Shown piece after piece: positions 43,551 through 51,836 of a stretch of 64,000 bases of DNA (the first letter of the stretch is position 1; each line of letters begins with the position of its first letter). The notes below the pieces were generated by a model. That model made no database searches. It was not told the DNA's origin and was given only the letters and a program-made list of their open reading frames with translations. Origin of the DNA: JAHDBG01 sp963922315 (GTDB taxonomy: Bacteria > Pseudomonadota > Gammaproteobacteria > Chromatiales > Chromatiaceae). The position numbers and the translations under genes were made by a program. The stretch lies in the NCBI GenBank assembly GCA_963922315.1, contig CAWUID010000001.1, positions 1 through 64,000 of the forward strand, given 5' to 3'.

Positions 43551-44528
43551 ATGACTGCGTACCTGATTCGTCGTATTTTGTATGCGCTGCCGATTGTGAT
43601 CGGTGTGAATCTGTTTACCTTCGCGTTGTTTTTTGTGGTGAATACACCGGAAGATATGGCGCGGATGCATCTGGGTCAGAAGCGAGTAACAGAAGCTGCG
43701 GTGCAAGCCTGGAAGATGGAACGTGGTTATGATCAGCCGTTATTCTGGAATACGACGGCTGCGGGCTGGCAGGCGCTGACTGAGACGCTGTTTTTTACCA
43801 AGTCACTGAAGTTGTTTGCGTTTGACTTTGGCCAGTCGGACAGCGGGCGCGACATTGGCTATGACATCAGTCAGCGGATGTGGCCCAGTCTGGCGCTGGC
43901 GATACCGATTCTGCTGATCGGCTTGTTGGTAAATATCACCTTTGCGTTGTTACTGGCGTTGTTTCGTGGCACAACATTGGATACATCCGGCGTCGTGGTT
44001 TGTGTGGGCCTGCTGTCAATTTCGGGGTTGTTTTACATCATTGGGGGGCAGGTGCTGATCGGCAAATTGCTCAAACTGGCACCGATTTCTGGCTATGACA
44101 CGGGTATGCAGGCCTGGAAGTTTCTGATGTTGCCGGTGGTAGTGGGTGTGCTGGGAGCGGTCGGTTCTGGTACCCGTTGGTACCGAAGCCTGTTTCTGGA
44201 AGAAATCGGTAAAGATTTTGTGCGTACGGCGCGGGCAAAAGGGTTGAGTGAGCTCGCAATCCTGTTCCGGCATGTGTTGCGTAATGCACTGATCCCGATT
44301 CTGACCGGGGTTGTAGTGATTCTGCCGACCCTGTTTATGGGCAGTTTGTTGCTGGAGTCATTTTTTGGTATCCCGGGTCTGGGCAGTTACACCATTGATG
44401 CGATTCAGCGCCAGGATTTTGCGATTGTGCGAGCCATGGTCTTTCTGGGGACCGTGTTGTATATTCTGGGGTTGATTCTGACTGACCTGTCTTATACTGT
44501 GGCTGACCCTCGGGTGAGGCTGAACTGA
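43551..44528 (+). CDS. Peptide-type ABC permease (DppB/OppB/YejB-like)
   Basis: 325-residue permease with six helices. The family N-terminus is TAYLIRRILYALPIVIGVNLFTFALFFVV and the EAA loop is FVRTARAKGLSELAILFRHVLRNALIPILTG. The N-terminal segment WKMERGYDQPLFWN is typical of oligopeptide permeases. It overlaps the next permease by one base. No binding protein or ATPase is encoded beside it. Confidence 0.9.
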   Translation: MTAYLIRRILYALPIVIGVNLFTFALFFVVNTPEDMARMHLGQKRVTEAAVQAWKMERGYDQPLFWNTTAAGWQALTETLFFTKSLKLFAFDFGQSDSGRDIGYDISQRMWPSLALAIPILLIGLLVNITFALLLALFRGTTLDTSGVVVCVGLLSISGLFYIIGGQVLIGKLLKLAPISGYDTGMQAWKFLMLPVVVGVLGAVGSGTRWYRSLFLEEIGKDFVRTARAKGLSELAILFRHVLRNALIPILTGVVVILPTLFMGSLLLESFFGIPGLGSYTIDAIQRQDFAIVRAMVFLGTVLYILGLILTDLSYTVADPRVRLN

Positions 44529-45898
44529 TGCCATTTCAGCCAGTGATCTTAGCAACAGATGCGCTGATTTATGTGCTGGTGTTGGTGATTGCCGGATTTG
44601 TCGTGTATGCCAGGCGTCAGCCGCATCTGTTGGCACCCTGGCAGCAGGTTTCGCGTCGTCCGGTGGCGATGGGTGCCTGGATGATCATTGTGTTGTATCT
44701 GATTATCGGGCTCAGCGATACGCTACACTTCCGGTTGGCTGACGGGCAGGATGGGGCTGGTCAGACACGCTATGCAACCCAGGTAGTCAGTCTGCTGGAT
44801 GTGATGACCAGGTCTTTGCAAGAGCGGCGCGAAAAGACTTATTCAGCACCATTTGCGACCCATCTGTACAGCAAAGAAACAATCGATCTGCCGGATGGTA
44901 GCCAGCAGCGTTCGTATCCGCCTCTGCGGCATGGTGGTCAGCACCTGGCGAATCCGTCAGACCGGATGTGGGATATTGCCTGGCGTGGTTCGCTTGGTGC
45001 AGCGGCTGGGTCTGGTGTGTTTGTGCTGTTGCTGCTGATGCGCTGTCGTGGTCGGAGAGTGGTACTGCGTGAGCTATGGCAAGACCCGAAGCAGAGTGCA
45101 AGTCGCAGTGCCTGGGGGGTATTGGCCGGGTTATGTCTGCTGATCGGAGCAGTGATCAGTCTGAGCACGGTGTATCATGTGCTGGGTACCGATAAGGTGG
45201 GTGAAGATGTGTTGTACCAGGCGCTGAAGAGTGTGCGTACTGGTCTGGTCATCGGTACACTGACCACTCTGGTGATGTTGCCTGCTGCTTTGTTACTCGG
45301 TGCGATGGCGGGTTATTTTCGCGGTTGGGTGGACGACCTGATTCAGTATCTGTACACCACTCTGAGCTCGGTACCAGGCGTTTTGCTGATTGCAGCAGCG
45401 ATCCTGATGATGCAGGTGTATATGAGCAATCATCCGGCAGAATTTACCAGCCTGACCGAACGATCAGATTTCCGCCTGTTATTTTTATGCCTGATACTGG
45501 GGTTGACCAGCTGGACATCATTGTGCCGATTGTTGCGCGGTGAGGCACTGAAACTGCGCCAGATGGACTACGTACAGGCAGCGCAGGCACTAGGAGTCGG
45601 GCACTTTACGATTCTGTGGCGGCATATTGTGCCGAACGTGATGCATATTGTACTGATCGTGATCGTGCTGGATTTCAGTGGTCTCGTGCTGGCCGAAGCA
45701 GTGTTGTCTTATATCAACATCGGGGTAGACCCGAACACCTACAGCTGGGGCAACATGATCAATAGTGCGCGCCTGGAGCTGGCGCGCGAGCCAGTCGTCT
45801 GGTGGTCGCTGACGGCAGCCTTCGGTTTTATGTTTGTACTCGTGCTGGCGGCGAATTTGCTGGCAGACGCCGTGCGGGACGCCTTTGATCCCCGCTGA
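44528..45898 (+). CDS. Peptide-type ABC permease (DppC/OppC/YejE-like)
   Basis: 456-residue partner permease. It is longer than usual DppC because the N-terminal region contains an extra helix pair around a periplasmic loop (THLYSKETIDLPDGSQQ...). The transport core has LMLPAALLLGAMAGYFRGWVDDLIQYLYTTLSSVPGVLL, and the EAA loop is MDYVQAAQALGVGHFTILWRHIVPNVMHI. The last helices end LLADAVRDAFDPR, as in OppC. Coupled to the previous gene; ligand unknown. Confidence 0.9.
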   Translation: MPFQPVILATDALIYVLVLVIAGFVVYARRQPHLLAPWQQVSRRPVAMGAWMIIVLYLIIGLSDTLHFRLADGQDGAGQTRYATQVVSLLDVMTRSLQERREKTYSAPFATHLYSKETIDLPDGSQQRSYPPLRHGGQHLANPSDRMWDIAWRGSLGAAAGSGVFVLLLLMRCRGRRVVLRELWQDPKQSASRSAWGVLAGLCLLIGAVISLSTVYHVLGTDKVGEDVLYQALKSVRTGLVIGTLTTLVMLPAALLLGAMAGYFRGWVDDLIQYLYTTLSSVPGVLLIAAAILMMQVYMSNHPAEFTSLTERSDFRLLFLCLILGLTSWTSLCRLLRGEALKLRQMDYVQAAQALGVGHFTILWRHIVPNVMHIVLIVIVLDFSGLVLAEAVLSYINIGVDPNTYSWGNMINSARLELAREPVVWWSLTAAFGFMFVLVLAANLLADAVRDAFDPR

Positions 45899-45963
45899 AA
45901 TAATCTGGTTTAACCCAACCAACTCAATACATTTTATGCCGTAAAACTCAGGAGATTCTGTTC

Positions 45964-46179
45964 ATGTCACAAGTTAGTATGCAAGAACACATCATGCTAC
46001 CGGTTTCAGAGTACGGAGAATCAGGCATTTATACCAGTAATAAGACTCAGGGTATGCCGCATGATAATTCACTCAGTCTTTCCAGACAGGAAGTCGGTAC
46101 GGCTGCTGGTTGTTTGCGAGGCATAGTCAGCGACCAATCTGTTAGTGATGAGCAATCACGGCAGAGTCATTTTGTATGA
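45964..46179 (+). CDS. Small hypothetical protein
   Basis: 71 residues, polar and Ser/Gln-rich, no motif or membrane segment. The only support is an AGGAGA Shine-Dalgarno eight bases before the ATG and its placement in an otherwise empty 316-bp gap between the permease operon and lgt. It may be non-coding. Confidence 0.35.
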   Translation: MSQVSMQEHIMLPVSEYGESGIYTSNKTQGMPHDNSLSLSRQEVGTAAGCLRGIVSDQSVSDEQSRQSHFV

Positions 46180-46213
46180 TTGCCATTAAATAAGGTAACA
46201 CAGGTCATTTGAA

Positions 46214-47047
46214 ATGCTCTACCCGGAAATAGATCCGATTATTATGCAGTTGGGCCCGCTGGCAATTCGTTGGTATGGTCTGATGTATCTGCTGGGTTTC
46301 GCTGCTTTCTGGTGGTTGGGGCGTTGGCGGGCACGCCAGGCACATACGCCGCTGGTGGTTTCTCAGATTGAAGACCTGGTGTTTTATTGTGCGCTGGGTA
46401 CAGTATTGGGCGGACGCATCGGGTATGCGTTGTTTTATGCGTCTGACCGGTTGCTGGCCGATCCGCTGCTTTTGTTGCGTATCTGGGAAGGCGGTATGTC
46501 GTTCCACGGCGGTCTGCTGGGTGTACTGGGTGCGCTGATTTTATTCAGTCGACGTTATCAGTTGCCCGTGTTGCAGGTTGCTGACTTTATTGCACCGATG
46601 GTGCCGGCAGGTTTGTTTTTCGGACGGATCGGGAATTTTATCAATGGAGAATTGTGGGGCGCACCGACGTCGGTGAGTTGGGGAATGCAGGTTGCTTGTG
46701 CTGACCGATATGATTTGTGTGTGAATAAGTTGCAATTGGCACCGGATGCCCTTTTGACACCACCGTTGCACCCTTCGCAATTGTACGAAGCAGCCCTGGA
46801 AGGTCTGGTATTGTTTGTATTGTTATGGTGGTATTCGGCGAAGCCGCGTACTGTCCCGGCGGTGAGCGGCTTATTTTTGCTGGGTTATGGCAGTTTTCGG
46901 TTTGTGGTGGAGTGGGTGCGTCTGCCGGATTCACATCTGGGCTATCTGGCGTTTGACTGGTTGACGATGGGTCAGGTGTTATCGTTGCCAATGATATTGG
47001 TCGGTGGGATCCTGCTGGGTATCGCTTACCGCCGGAAAGATACTTGA
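46214..47047 (+). CDS. lgt: Prolipoprotein diacylglyceryl transferase
   Basis: Inner-membrane enzyme that adds diacylglycerol to the lipobox cysteine. 277 residues with seven helices. Signature segments: IRWYGLMYLLGF, GGRIGYALFY, GGMSFHGGLLG, and FFGRIGNFINGELWG, the family signature. PLHPSQLYEAALEG and FRFVVEWVRLPD follow. In many gammaproteobacteria thyA follows directly; here a TA pair is inserted between. Confidence 0.97.
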   Translation: MLYPEIDPIIMQLGPLAIRWYGLMYLLGFAAFWWLGRWRARQAHTPLVVSQIEDLVFYCALGTVLGGRIGYALFYASDRLLADPLLLLRIWEGGMSFHGGLLGVLGALILFSRRYQLPVLQVADFIAPMVPAGLFFGRIGNFINGELWGAPTSVSWGMQVACADRYDLCVNKLQLAPDALLTPPLHPSQLYEAALEGLVLFVLLWWYSAKPRTVPAVSGLFLLGYGSFRFVVEWVRLPDSHLGYLAFDWLTMGQVLSLPMILVGGILLGIAYRRKDT

Positions 47048-47097
47048 ATGTACAAAGCTCAATCTGTTTGGCCCGAAAAACTATATAAGGGAAAATC

Positions 47098-47298
47098 ATG
47101 GTAAATATTGAACAGCTTTGCCCGCAGTTCATCATAGATGAAACAGGCCAAAAAAAAAGTGTGGTATTACCAATAGCCGGGTTTCAGGAGCTGATAGAGG
47201 ATTTAGAAGATCTGGCAATTATTGCAGAAAGAAGAGAAGAGCCTGTAACGAGCCACGCTGATTTCATCGAAGAATTGAAAAACAGTGCCATCCTATAA
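47098..47298 (+). CDS. Antitoxin of a RelE-type module
   Basis: 66 residues. The N-terminal part (QFIIDETGQKKSVVLPIAGFQELIEDLEDLAIIAER) looks like the short Phd/YefM-type or RelB-like antitoxins that have a compact DNA-binding head. The acidic tail should bind the toxin. AAGGG precedes the ATG. It overlaps the toxin gene by 14 bp. Base composition is AT-richer than lgt and thyA, consistent with acquisition. Confidence 0.75.
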   Translation: MVNIEQLCPQFIIDETGQKKSVVLPIAGFQELIEDLEDLAIIAERREEPVTSHADFIEELKNSAIL

Positions 47299-47554
47299 CA
47301 TTGAATGGAAAAGTTCTGCGAAAAAAGAACTGAGGCGATTGCCAAAGCAAGTGATCCATCAAATCATAAATTTTGTTGGAGAGTTGCCGGGTAATCCTTA
47401 TCCTGCAGGTAGTCGAAAGATCATCGGTACGGAACATACCTATCGACAAAGAATAGGTGATTACAGAATTGTCTATTCAATAAAAAGCGGTTGTTTAGTC
47501 ATAGAGATTGTGCGAGTGGGGCATAGAAAAAGTGTATACAAAAATATCAGGTAA
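47285..47554 (+). CDS. RelE/ParE-family toxin
   Basis: 89-residue toxin. The sequence SYNIEWKSSAKKELRRLPKQVIHQIINFVGEL, then YRQRIGDYRIVYSIKSGCLVIEIVRVGHRKSVYK, is a standard RelE fold with the C-terminal RxGHRxxxY block associated with mRNA cleavage. A GTG start at 47285 is used. It ends nine bases before thyA. Confidence 0.88.
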   Translation: MPSYNIEWKSSAKKELRRLPKQVIHQIINFVGELPGNPYPAGSRKIIGTEHTYRQRIGDYRIVYSIKSGCLVIEIVRVGHRKSVYKNIR

Positions 47555-47563
47555 CAAGCGTTA

Positions 47564-48397
47564 ATGCAGACTTATCTGGACTTGTTACGTCACATCCGGA
47601 CACAAGGGGTGGCAAAAGAAGATCGTACCGGGGTTGGCACGCAGTCGGTATTCGGCTACCAGATGCGATTTGATCTGCAGGCCGGGTTTCCGCTGGTCAC
47701 GACCAAAAAGATTCACCTGAAATCGGTGATTCACGAGCTGCTGTGGTTTTTGCGCGGCGAGACCAACCTGGCTTATCTGCGTCAGCAGGGTGTTCGGATC
47801 TGGAACGAATGGGCGGATGCTGAGGGTGAGCTTGGCCCGATCTACGGCCAGCAATGGCGCTCCTGGCCAACACCGGACGGGCGTCAGATTGATCAGATTC
47901 AGCAAGTGATCCGGCAATTGCAGACGAACCCGAACTCGCGCCGGATTCTGGTCTCAGCCTGGAATCCGGCAGACTTGCCAGATGAGACCATGTCGCCCCA
48001 GGCGAATGTGGCCGCCGGACGGATGGCACTCGCCCCCTGCCATGCGTTGTTTCAATTTTATGTCAGCGCCGGGCGTTTATCCTGCCAGTTGTATCAGCGT
48101 AGTGCAGATGTGTTTCTCGGTGTACCGTTTAACATCGCCAGCTATGCGCTGCTGACCCTGATGCTGGCTCAGGTATGCCAGTTACAGCCGGGTGAATTTA
48201 TCCACACACTAGGTGATGCACACATCTATCGTAATCATCAAATGCAGATTACCGAACAACTCAGCCGGAAGCCGTATCCTCTGCCGCATATCACGCTCAA
48301 TCCTGCAGTGACCGACCTGTTTGCATTTACAGCTGACGATATCATGCTACATGACTATCATGCACATCCAGCTATTCCGGCGCCGATAGCGGTATGA
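47564..48397 (+). CDS. thyA: Thymidylate synthase
   Basis: Converts dUMP to dTMP with methylene-tetrahydrofolate. The catalytic cysteine is in ALAPCHALFQFYV, preceded by the RRILVSAWNPADLPDE strand, and dUMP contacts are in QLYQRSADVFLGVPFNIASYALL. At 277 residues it is 13 longer than the E. coli enzyme because of a loop (SPQANVAAGRM) before the active site, a variant seen in other proteobacteria. Overlaps folA by 4 bp. Confidence 0.97.
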   Translation: MQTYLDLLRHIRTQGVAKEDRTGVGTQSVFGYQMRFDLQAGFPLVTTKKIHLKSVIHELLWFLRGETNLAYLRQQGVRIWNEWADAEGELGPIYGQQWRSWPTPDGRQIDQIQQVIRQLQTNPNSRRILVSAWNPADLPDETMSPQANVAAGRMALAPCHALFQFYVSAGRLSCQLYQRSADVFLGVPFNIASYALLTLMLAQVCQLQPGEFIHTLGDAHIYRNHQMQITEQLSRKPYPLPHITLNPAVTDLFAFTADDIMLHDYHAHPAIPAPIAV

Positions 48398-48888
48398 TCA
48401 TTCCGAACCTGTCAGTCATTGCGGCAGTGGCGGATAACCGGGTGATCGGTGTGCAGAATCGACTGCCCTGGCACCTGCCTGCAGATCTGCGACGGTTTAA
48501 GCGCCTGACCATGGGCAAACCCATGTTGATGGGGCGTAACACCTGGGAATCGTTGCCTGGTCTGTTACCCGGACGTGAACATGTGGTGATTACGCGCAAC
48601 CCGGCATATGCCGCAACCGGTGCCTGCATCCAGCTGGATCTGGCAGCAGCCATCACTGCTTATCAGCATGTGCCGGAGATCATGCTGATTGGCGGTGCAG
48701 AACTGTATGCTCAGGCGCTACCACAAGCAGCGCGGCTGTATCTCACTTATGTGCATTTATCGCCAGAGGGAGACCGGTGGTTTCCTGTATTTAATCCAGC
48801 AGAATGGGAAGAAACAGAGCATGCCCGCTGCGATGATATGCAGACGATTCCGCATACCTTCGTGACCTTACATCGCAAACATCAGTAA
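48394..48888 (+). CDS. folA: Dihydrofolate reductase
   Basis: Regenerates tetrahydrofolate for the thyA reaction. 164 residues: LSVIAAVADNRVIGVQNRLPWHLPADLRRFK carries the Met20-loop and active-site acid, and GKPMLMGRNTWESLP, then IMLIGGAELYAQAL, form the NADPH site. ATGA coupling to thyA fits the pathway link. Confidence 0.97.
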   Translation: MIIPNLSVIAAVADNRVIGVQNRLPWHLPADLRRFKRLTMGKPMLMGRNTWESLPGLLPGREHVVITRNPAYAATGACIQLDLAAAITAYQHVPEIMLIGGAELYAQALPQAARLYLTYVHLSPEGDRWFPVFNPAEWEETEHARCDDMQTIPHTFVTLHRKHQ

Positions 48889-48904
48889 GAAAGATCAGAC
48901 AATT

Positions 48905-49714
48905 ATGCACGCATTGCATGGCGCAAAAAGTATTCCTGTGAATATCAAAACACCCGCAGAAATCGCGAAAATGCGGGTTGCAGGTCGCCTGGCGGCAGAT
49001 GTGCTGAACATGATCAGTGAATATGTCGAGCCTGGTGTGACCACGGGTGAACTGGACGAACGTTGCCATCGGTACATCACCCAACACCAGCAAGCGATAC
49101 CGGCACCTTTAAATTATCGAGGGTTCCCGAAATCCATCTGTACCTCAGTGAATCATCAGGTTTGCCACGGTATTCCGGGTGATCGGGTATTGCGCTCGGG
49201 AGACATCCTGAACATTGATGTCACGGTGATCAAAGACGGTTATCACGGTGATACCAGCAAAATGTTCCTGCTCGGCAAAACGAAGCCATTCTGCCACCGG
49301 CTGGTAGATGTGGCACAACAGGCATTGTGGCTGGGGATTCGCCAGGTGCGTCCCGGGCTGCGGCTAGGTGATCTGGGCCACTGTATCCAGCACTATGTTG
49401 AAAAAAACCGCTTCAGTGTCGTACGGGATTATTGTGGGCATGGCATCGGGCAATGTTTTCACGAAGACCCACAGGTACTGCACTATGGAAAACCGGGCAC
49501 CGGGATAGCACTGAAACCTGGTATGACCTTTACCATTGAACCGATGGTAAATGCAGGTAAATATGCGGTGAAAGTCTTACCGGATCAGTGGACGGTGGTG
49601 ACAAAGGATCGCAAGCTATCGGCACAGTGGGAGCACACAATTTTATGTACCGAAACTGGCTATGAAGTCCTGACCCTGCGGGATGAAGAAAAAGCCCTGG
49701 CGGAGCAGGCATGA
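48905..49714 (+). CDS. map: Methionine aminopeptidase type I
   Basis: Removes the initiator Met from nascent proteins. Metal ligands are seen in NIDVTVIKDGYHGDTSKMF (two Asp), GHGIGQCFHEDPQVLHY (His), FTIEPM and QWEHTI (two Glu). 269 residues, usual size. The 4-bp overlap with hisZ couples them. Confidence 0.96.
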   Translation: MHALHGAKSIPVNIKTPAEIAKMRVAGRLAADVLNMISEYVEPGVTTGELDERCHRYITQHQQAIPAPLNYRGFPKSICTSVNHQVCHGIPGDRVLRSGDILNIDVTVIKDGYHGDTSKMFLLGKTKPFCHRLVDVAQQALWLGIRQVRPGLRLGDLGHCIQHYVEKNRFSVVRDYCGHGIGQCFHEDPQVLHYGKPGTGIALKPGMTFTIEPMVNAGKYAVKVLPDQWTVVTKDRKLSAQWEHTILCTETGYEVLTLRDEEKALAEQA

Positions 49715-50880
49715 TGTCACACCATCCCTGGTTATTGCCGGACGGTATTGACGAAATCCTGCCGGACCAGGCCTGGCAACTGGAACAGTTGCGGCGTGAA
49801 TTGCTGGATTTGTATGCTGGTTGGGGCTACCAGTTAGTGATGCCACCGCTGATTGAATATCGGGATGCGCTATTGACGCGCACAGATCAGGCACTGAGTT
49901 TACAGACGGCAACTCTGACCGATCAGGAGTCCGGACGACTATTAGGCGTTCGGGCTGATATTACGCCGCAAACAGCGCGGATTGATGCCCACCGCTTACA
50001 ACGTGAAGCACCCACCCGACTGTGTTATGTGGGCAGTGTCTTTCAGGCCCGCTCCAGCCGCCTGGGAGGTACCCGCAATCCGTTACAGATAGGTGCTGAA
50101 CTATACGGATATGCCGGCATTGCAGCAGACCGTGAAGTGTTACAACTGATGCTGGCAACTTTACAACAAGCCGGGATAGAACAGATTCACCTGGATTTAG
50201 GGCATGTCGGCATTTATCGTGCTCTAGCAGAACAAGCCAGGTTATCGGCTGAACAGACCGATGAACTGTTTCGCATTCTGCAACACAAGGCACCTGCTGA
50301 TCTGATACGCTGGCTGGATACACATCAGGTAGCTGCGTCTTCTCGCGATATGCTGCTGGCTCTGGTGACACTCAATGGTGCTGCTGATGTTTTGGAACAG
50401 GCACGTGACTGTCTGCATGCCGCGCCAGCAGCAGTACACACCGCACTGGATGAACTGGCTGGCCTGGGTGAAGACCTGGAACTGCCAGTGCATTATGATC
50501 TGGCTGAGGCGCGCACCTATCATTATCAGACCGGTGTGATCTTCGCCGCATTTGTACCGCGGCAGGGCTATGAAATAGCGCGCGGCGGGCGTTGTGATCA
50601 GATTGGAGCTGCCTTTGGCCGGGCGCGTCCCGGCACCGGATTCAGTGCTGACCTGAAGACATTGCTATCTTCAGGTATCTCTCAGCCGACATCACCGGAT
50701 ACGATTCTGGCGCCAGTGTCAGCAGATCCGGAGCTGGCACAGCGGATGGCTGAATTGCGTGCTGCCGGGCAGGTAGTGATCCAGGCCTTACCAGACCAGA
50801 CAGGCACACCCGCAGAACAAGGCATACAGCAAAAATTACATAAAACGGCTGAGGGATGGGTCTTGACGCATGCAGAGTGA
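49711..50880 (+). CDS. hisZ: ATP phosphoribosyltransferase regulatory subunit HisZ
   Basis: HisRS-like regulatory subunit that, with a short HisG, makes the first enzyme of histidine synthesis. 389 residues with PDGIDEILPDQAWQLEQLRREL, a class II motif 2 block (RLCYVGSVFQARSSRLGGTRNPLQIGAELYG) and YEIARGGRCDQI in place of the catalytic HisRS loop. The C-terminal anticodon-binding domain of HisRS is missing, as expected. It normally neighbours purA; here the HEPN/MNT pair separates them. Confidence 0.93.
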   Translation: MMSHHPWLLPDGIDEILPDQAWQLEQLRRELLDLYAGWGYQLVMPPLIEYRDALLTRTDQALSLQTATLTDQESGRLLGVRADITPQTARIDAHRLQREAPTRLCYVGSVFQARSSRLGGTRNPLQIGAELYGYAGIAADREVLQLMLATLQQAGIEQIHLDLGHVGIYRALAEQARLSAEQTDELFRILQHKAPADLIRWLDTHQVAASSRDMLLALVTLNGAADVLEQARDCLHAAPAAVHTALDELAGLGEDLELPVHYDLAEARTYHYQTGVIFAAFVPRQGYEIARGGRCDQIGAAFGRARPGTGFSADLKTLLSSGISQPTSPDTILAPVSADPELAQRMAELRAAGQVVIQALPDQTGTPAEQGIQQKLHKTAEGWVLTHAE

Positions 50881-51313
50881 GGCCCCACAGCATAAGCCCA
50901 GGTGGCATTATCGATTTGACAATTACCAACGTGCTTTCACCCTGCTGCGTGAAGCGATAGAGCAGCATCAGACACAAGGCGGGCTCACCCAGTTAGAGCA
51001 GGAAGGTGTGATTCAGCGTTTTGAATACACCATGGAACTGGCGTGGAAAGTGATGGCAGACTACCTGGAATATGAAAATGTGGTGTTTCCACAAAAAACA
51101 CCACGCACAGTGATCCGTAAAGCATTTGAAAGTCACCTGATTCATGCCGGTGATACCTGGATGCGGGCACTGGATGCCAGAAATCAGATGTCTCATGTGT
51201 ATGATTTCAAAACATTTGCAACAGTCATCAGCGATATTGAGCACCACTATCTGCAACCGATGGATGACTTGCATCTGCGATTGCTGCAGGAAATAGTTGA
51301 GTCACCTGCATGA
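50870..51313 (+). CDS. HEPN-domain toxin (HI0074-type nucleotidyltransferase partner)
   Basis: 147-residue helical protein of the HI0074/HEPN group. The RNase-type motif R-N-x3-H is present in ARNQMSHVYD, and the N-terminal pattern RFDNYQRAFTLLREAIEQ fits the family. HEPN proteins in such pairs act as ribonuclease toxins that the MNT partner inactivates, in studied cases by adding AMP. It starts inside the last codons of hisZ (11-bp overlap), so it is read with the histidine gene. Confidence 0.9.
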   Translation: MQSEAPQHKPRWHYRFDNYQRAFTLLREAIEQHQTQGGLTQLEQEGVIQRFEYTMELAWKVMADYLEYENVVFPQKTPRTVIRKAFESHLIHAGDTWMRALDARNQMSHVYDFKTFATVISDIEHHYLQPMDDLHLRLLQEIVESPA

Positions 51314-51633
51314 ATCATGGCTTAACATCCGAGCAGCTGCGACTGATACAGTCTGTATTAGCACCCTATGCCGACAGCATTGAGCAGGTTTCTTTGTTCG
51401 GCTCCAGAGCGATGGGCACCTACCGCCCGGACTCAGATATAGACCTTGTGTTGCATGGTGACATCCCGGAAGCGTCAATTAGTCGTTTGCACACTTTGTT
51501 TCAGGAAAGTGCATTGCCTGTCTCAGTGGATGTGAAGAGTTATGAACATACAACTTATCCGCCACTACGGCAGCATATGAATGAATGTATGCAACCCTTA
51601 TTCAACAGGCGGCAATTGCAACGTTATTCATGA
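51310..51633 (+). CDS. MNT-family nucleotidyltransferase antitoxin
   Basis: 107-residue minimal nucleotidyltransferase. The signature GSRAMGTYRPDSDIDL (about residues 32-47) contains the GS-x10-DxD catalytic motif, and a third Asp lies in VSVDVKSYEH. It overlaps the HEPN gene by 4 bp and is followed by the three-hairpin repeat. Confidence 0.92.
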   Translation: MNHGLTSEQLRLIQSVLAPYADSIEQVSLFGSRAMGTYRPDSDIDLVLHGDIPEASISRLHTLFQESALPVSVDVKSYEHTTYPPLRQHMNECMQPLFNRRQLQRYS

Positions 51634-51650
51634 TGTTTTGAATCTGGGTA

Positions 51651-51768
51651 TTCCCCGCAGCTTGCTGCGGGGACAAAGCCATGGGGGTTTCCAAAGGGGG
51701 AGAGGCGTAGCTCTCGCCCCTTTGGTCGTGGGCGAGGTTTCATACCTCGCCCACGATTTGAAATTTGA
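51651..51768 (+). repeat. Three-hairpin repeat, copy 1
   Basis: Three successive palindromes. CCCCGCAGCTTGCTGCGGGG is at 51653-51672, a stem CCAAAGGGG/CCCCTTTGG with inner AGAG/CTCT at 51691-51725, and TCGTGGGCGAGGT/ACCTCGCCCACGA at 51726-51756. The sequence recurs at 54628-54745 in the same orientation at roughly 90% identity. It lies between the MNT gene and purA. Confidence 0.88.
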
Positions 51769-51836
51769 TTTTGTTTACATTTAAAGTTAACTTTATGTGC
51801 GCCAGAGCGAGTATTTCTCAATGCGGGTAATCATGT

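Noticed and set aside
47564..48397. Extra loop before the thymidylate synthase active site as a novel insertion
   Set aside because: The same loop type is found in other proteobacterial ThyA proteins.
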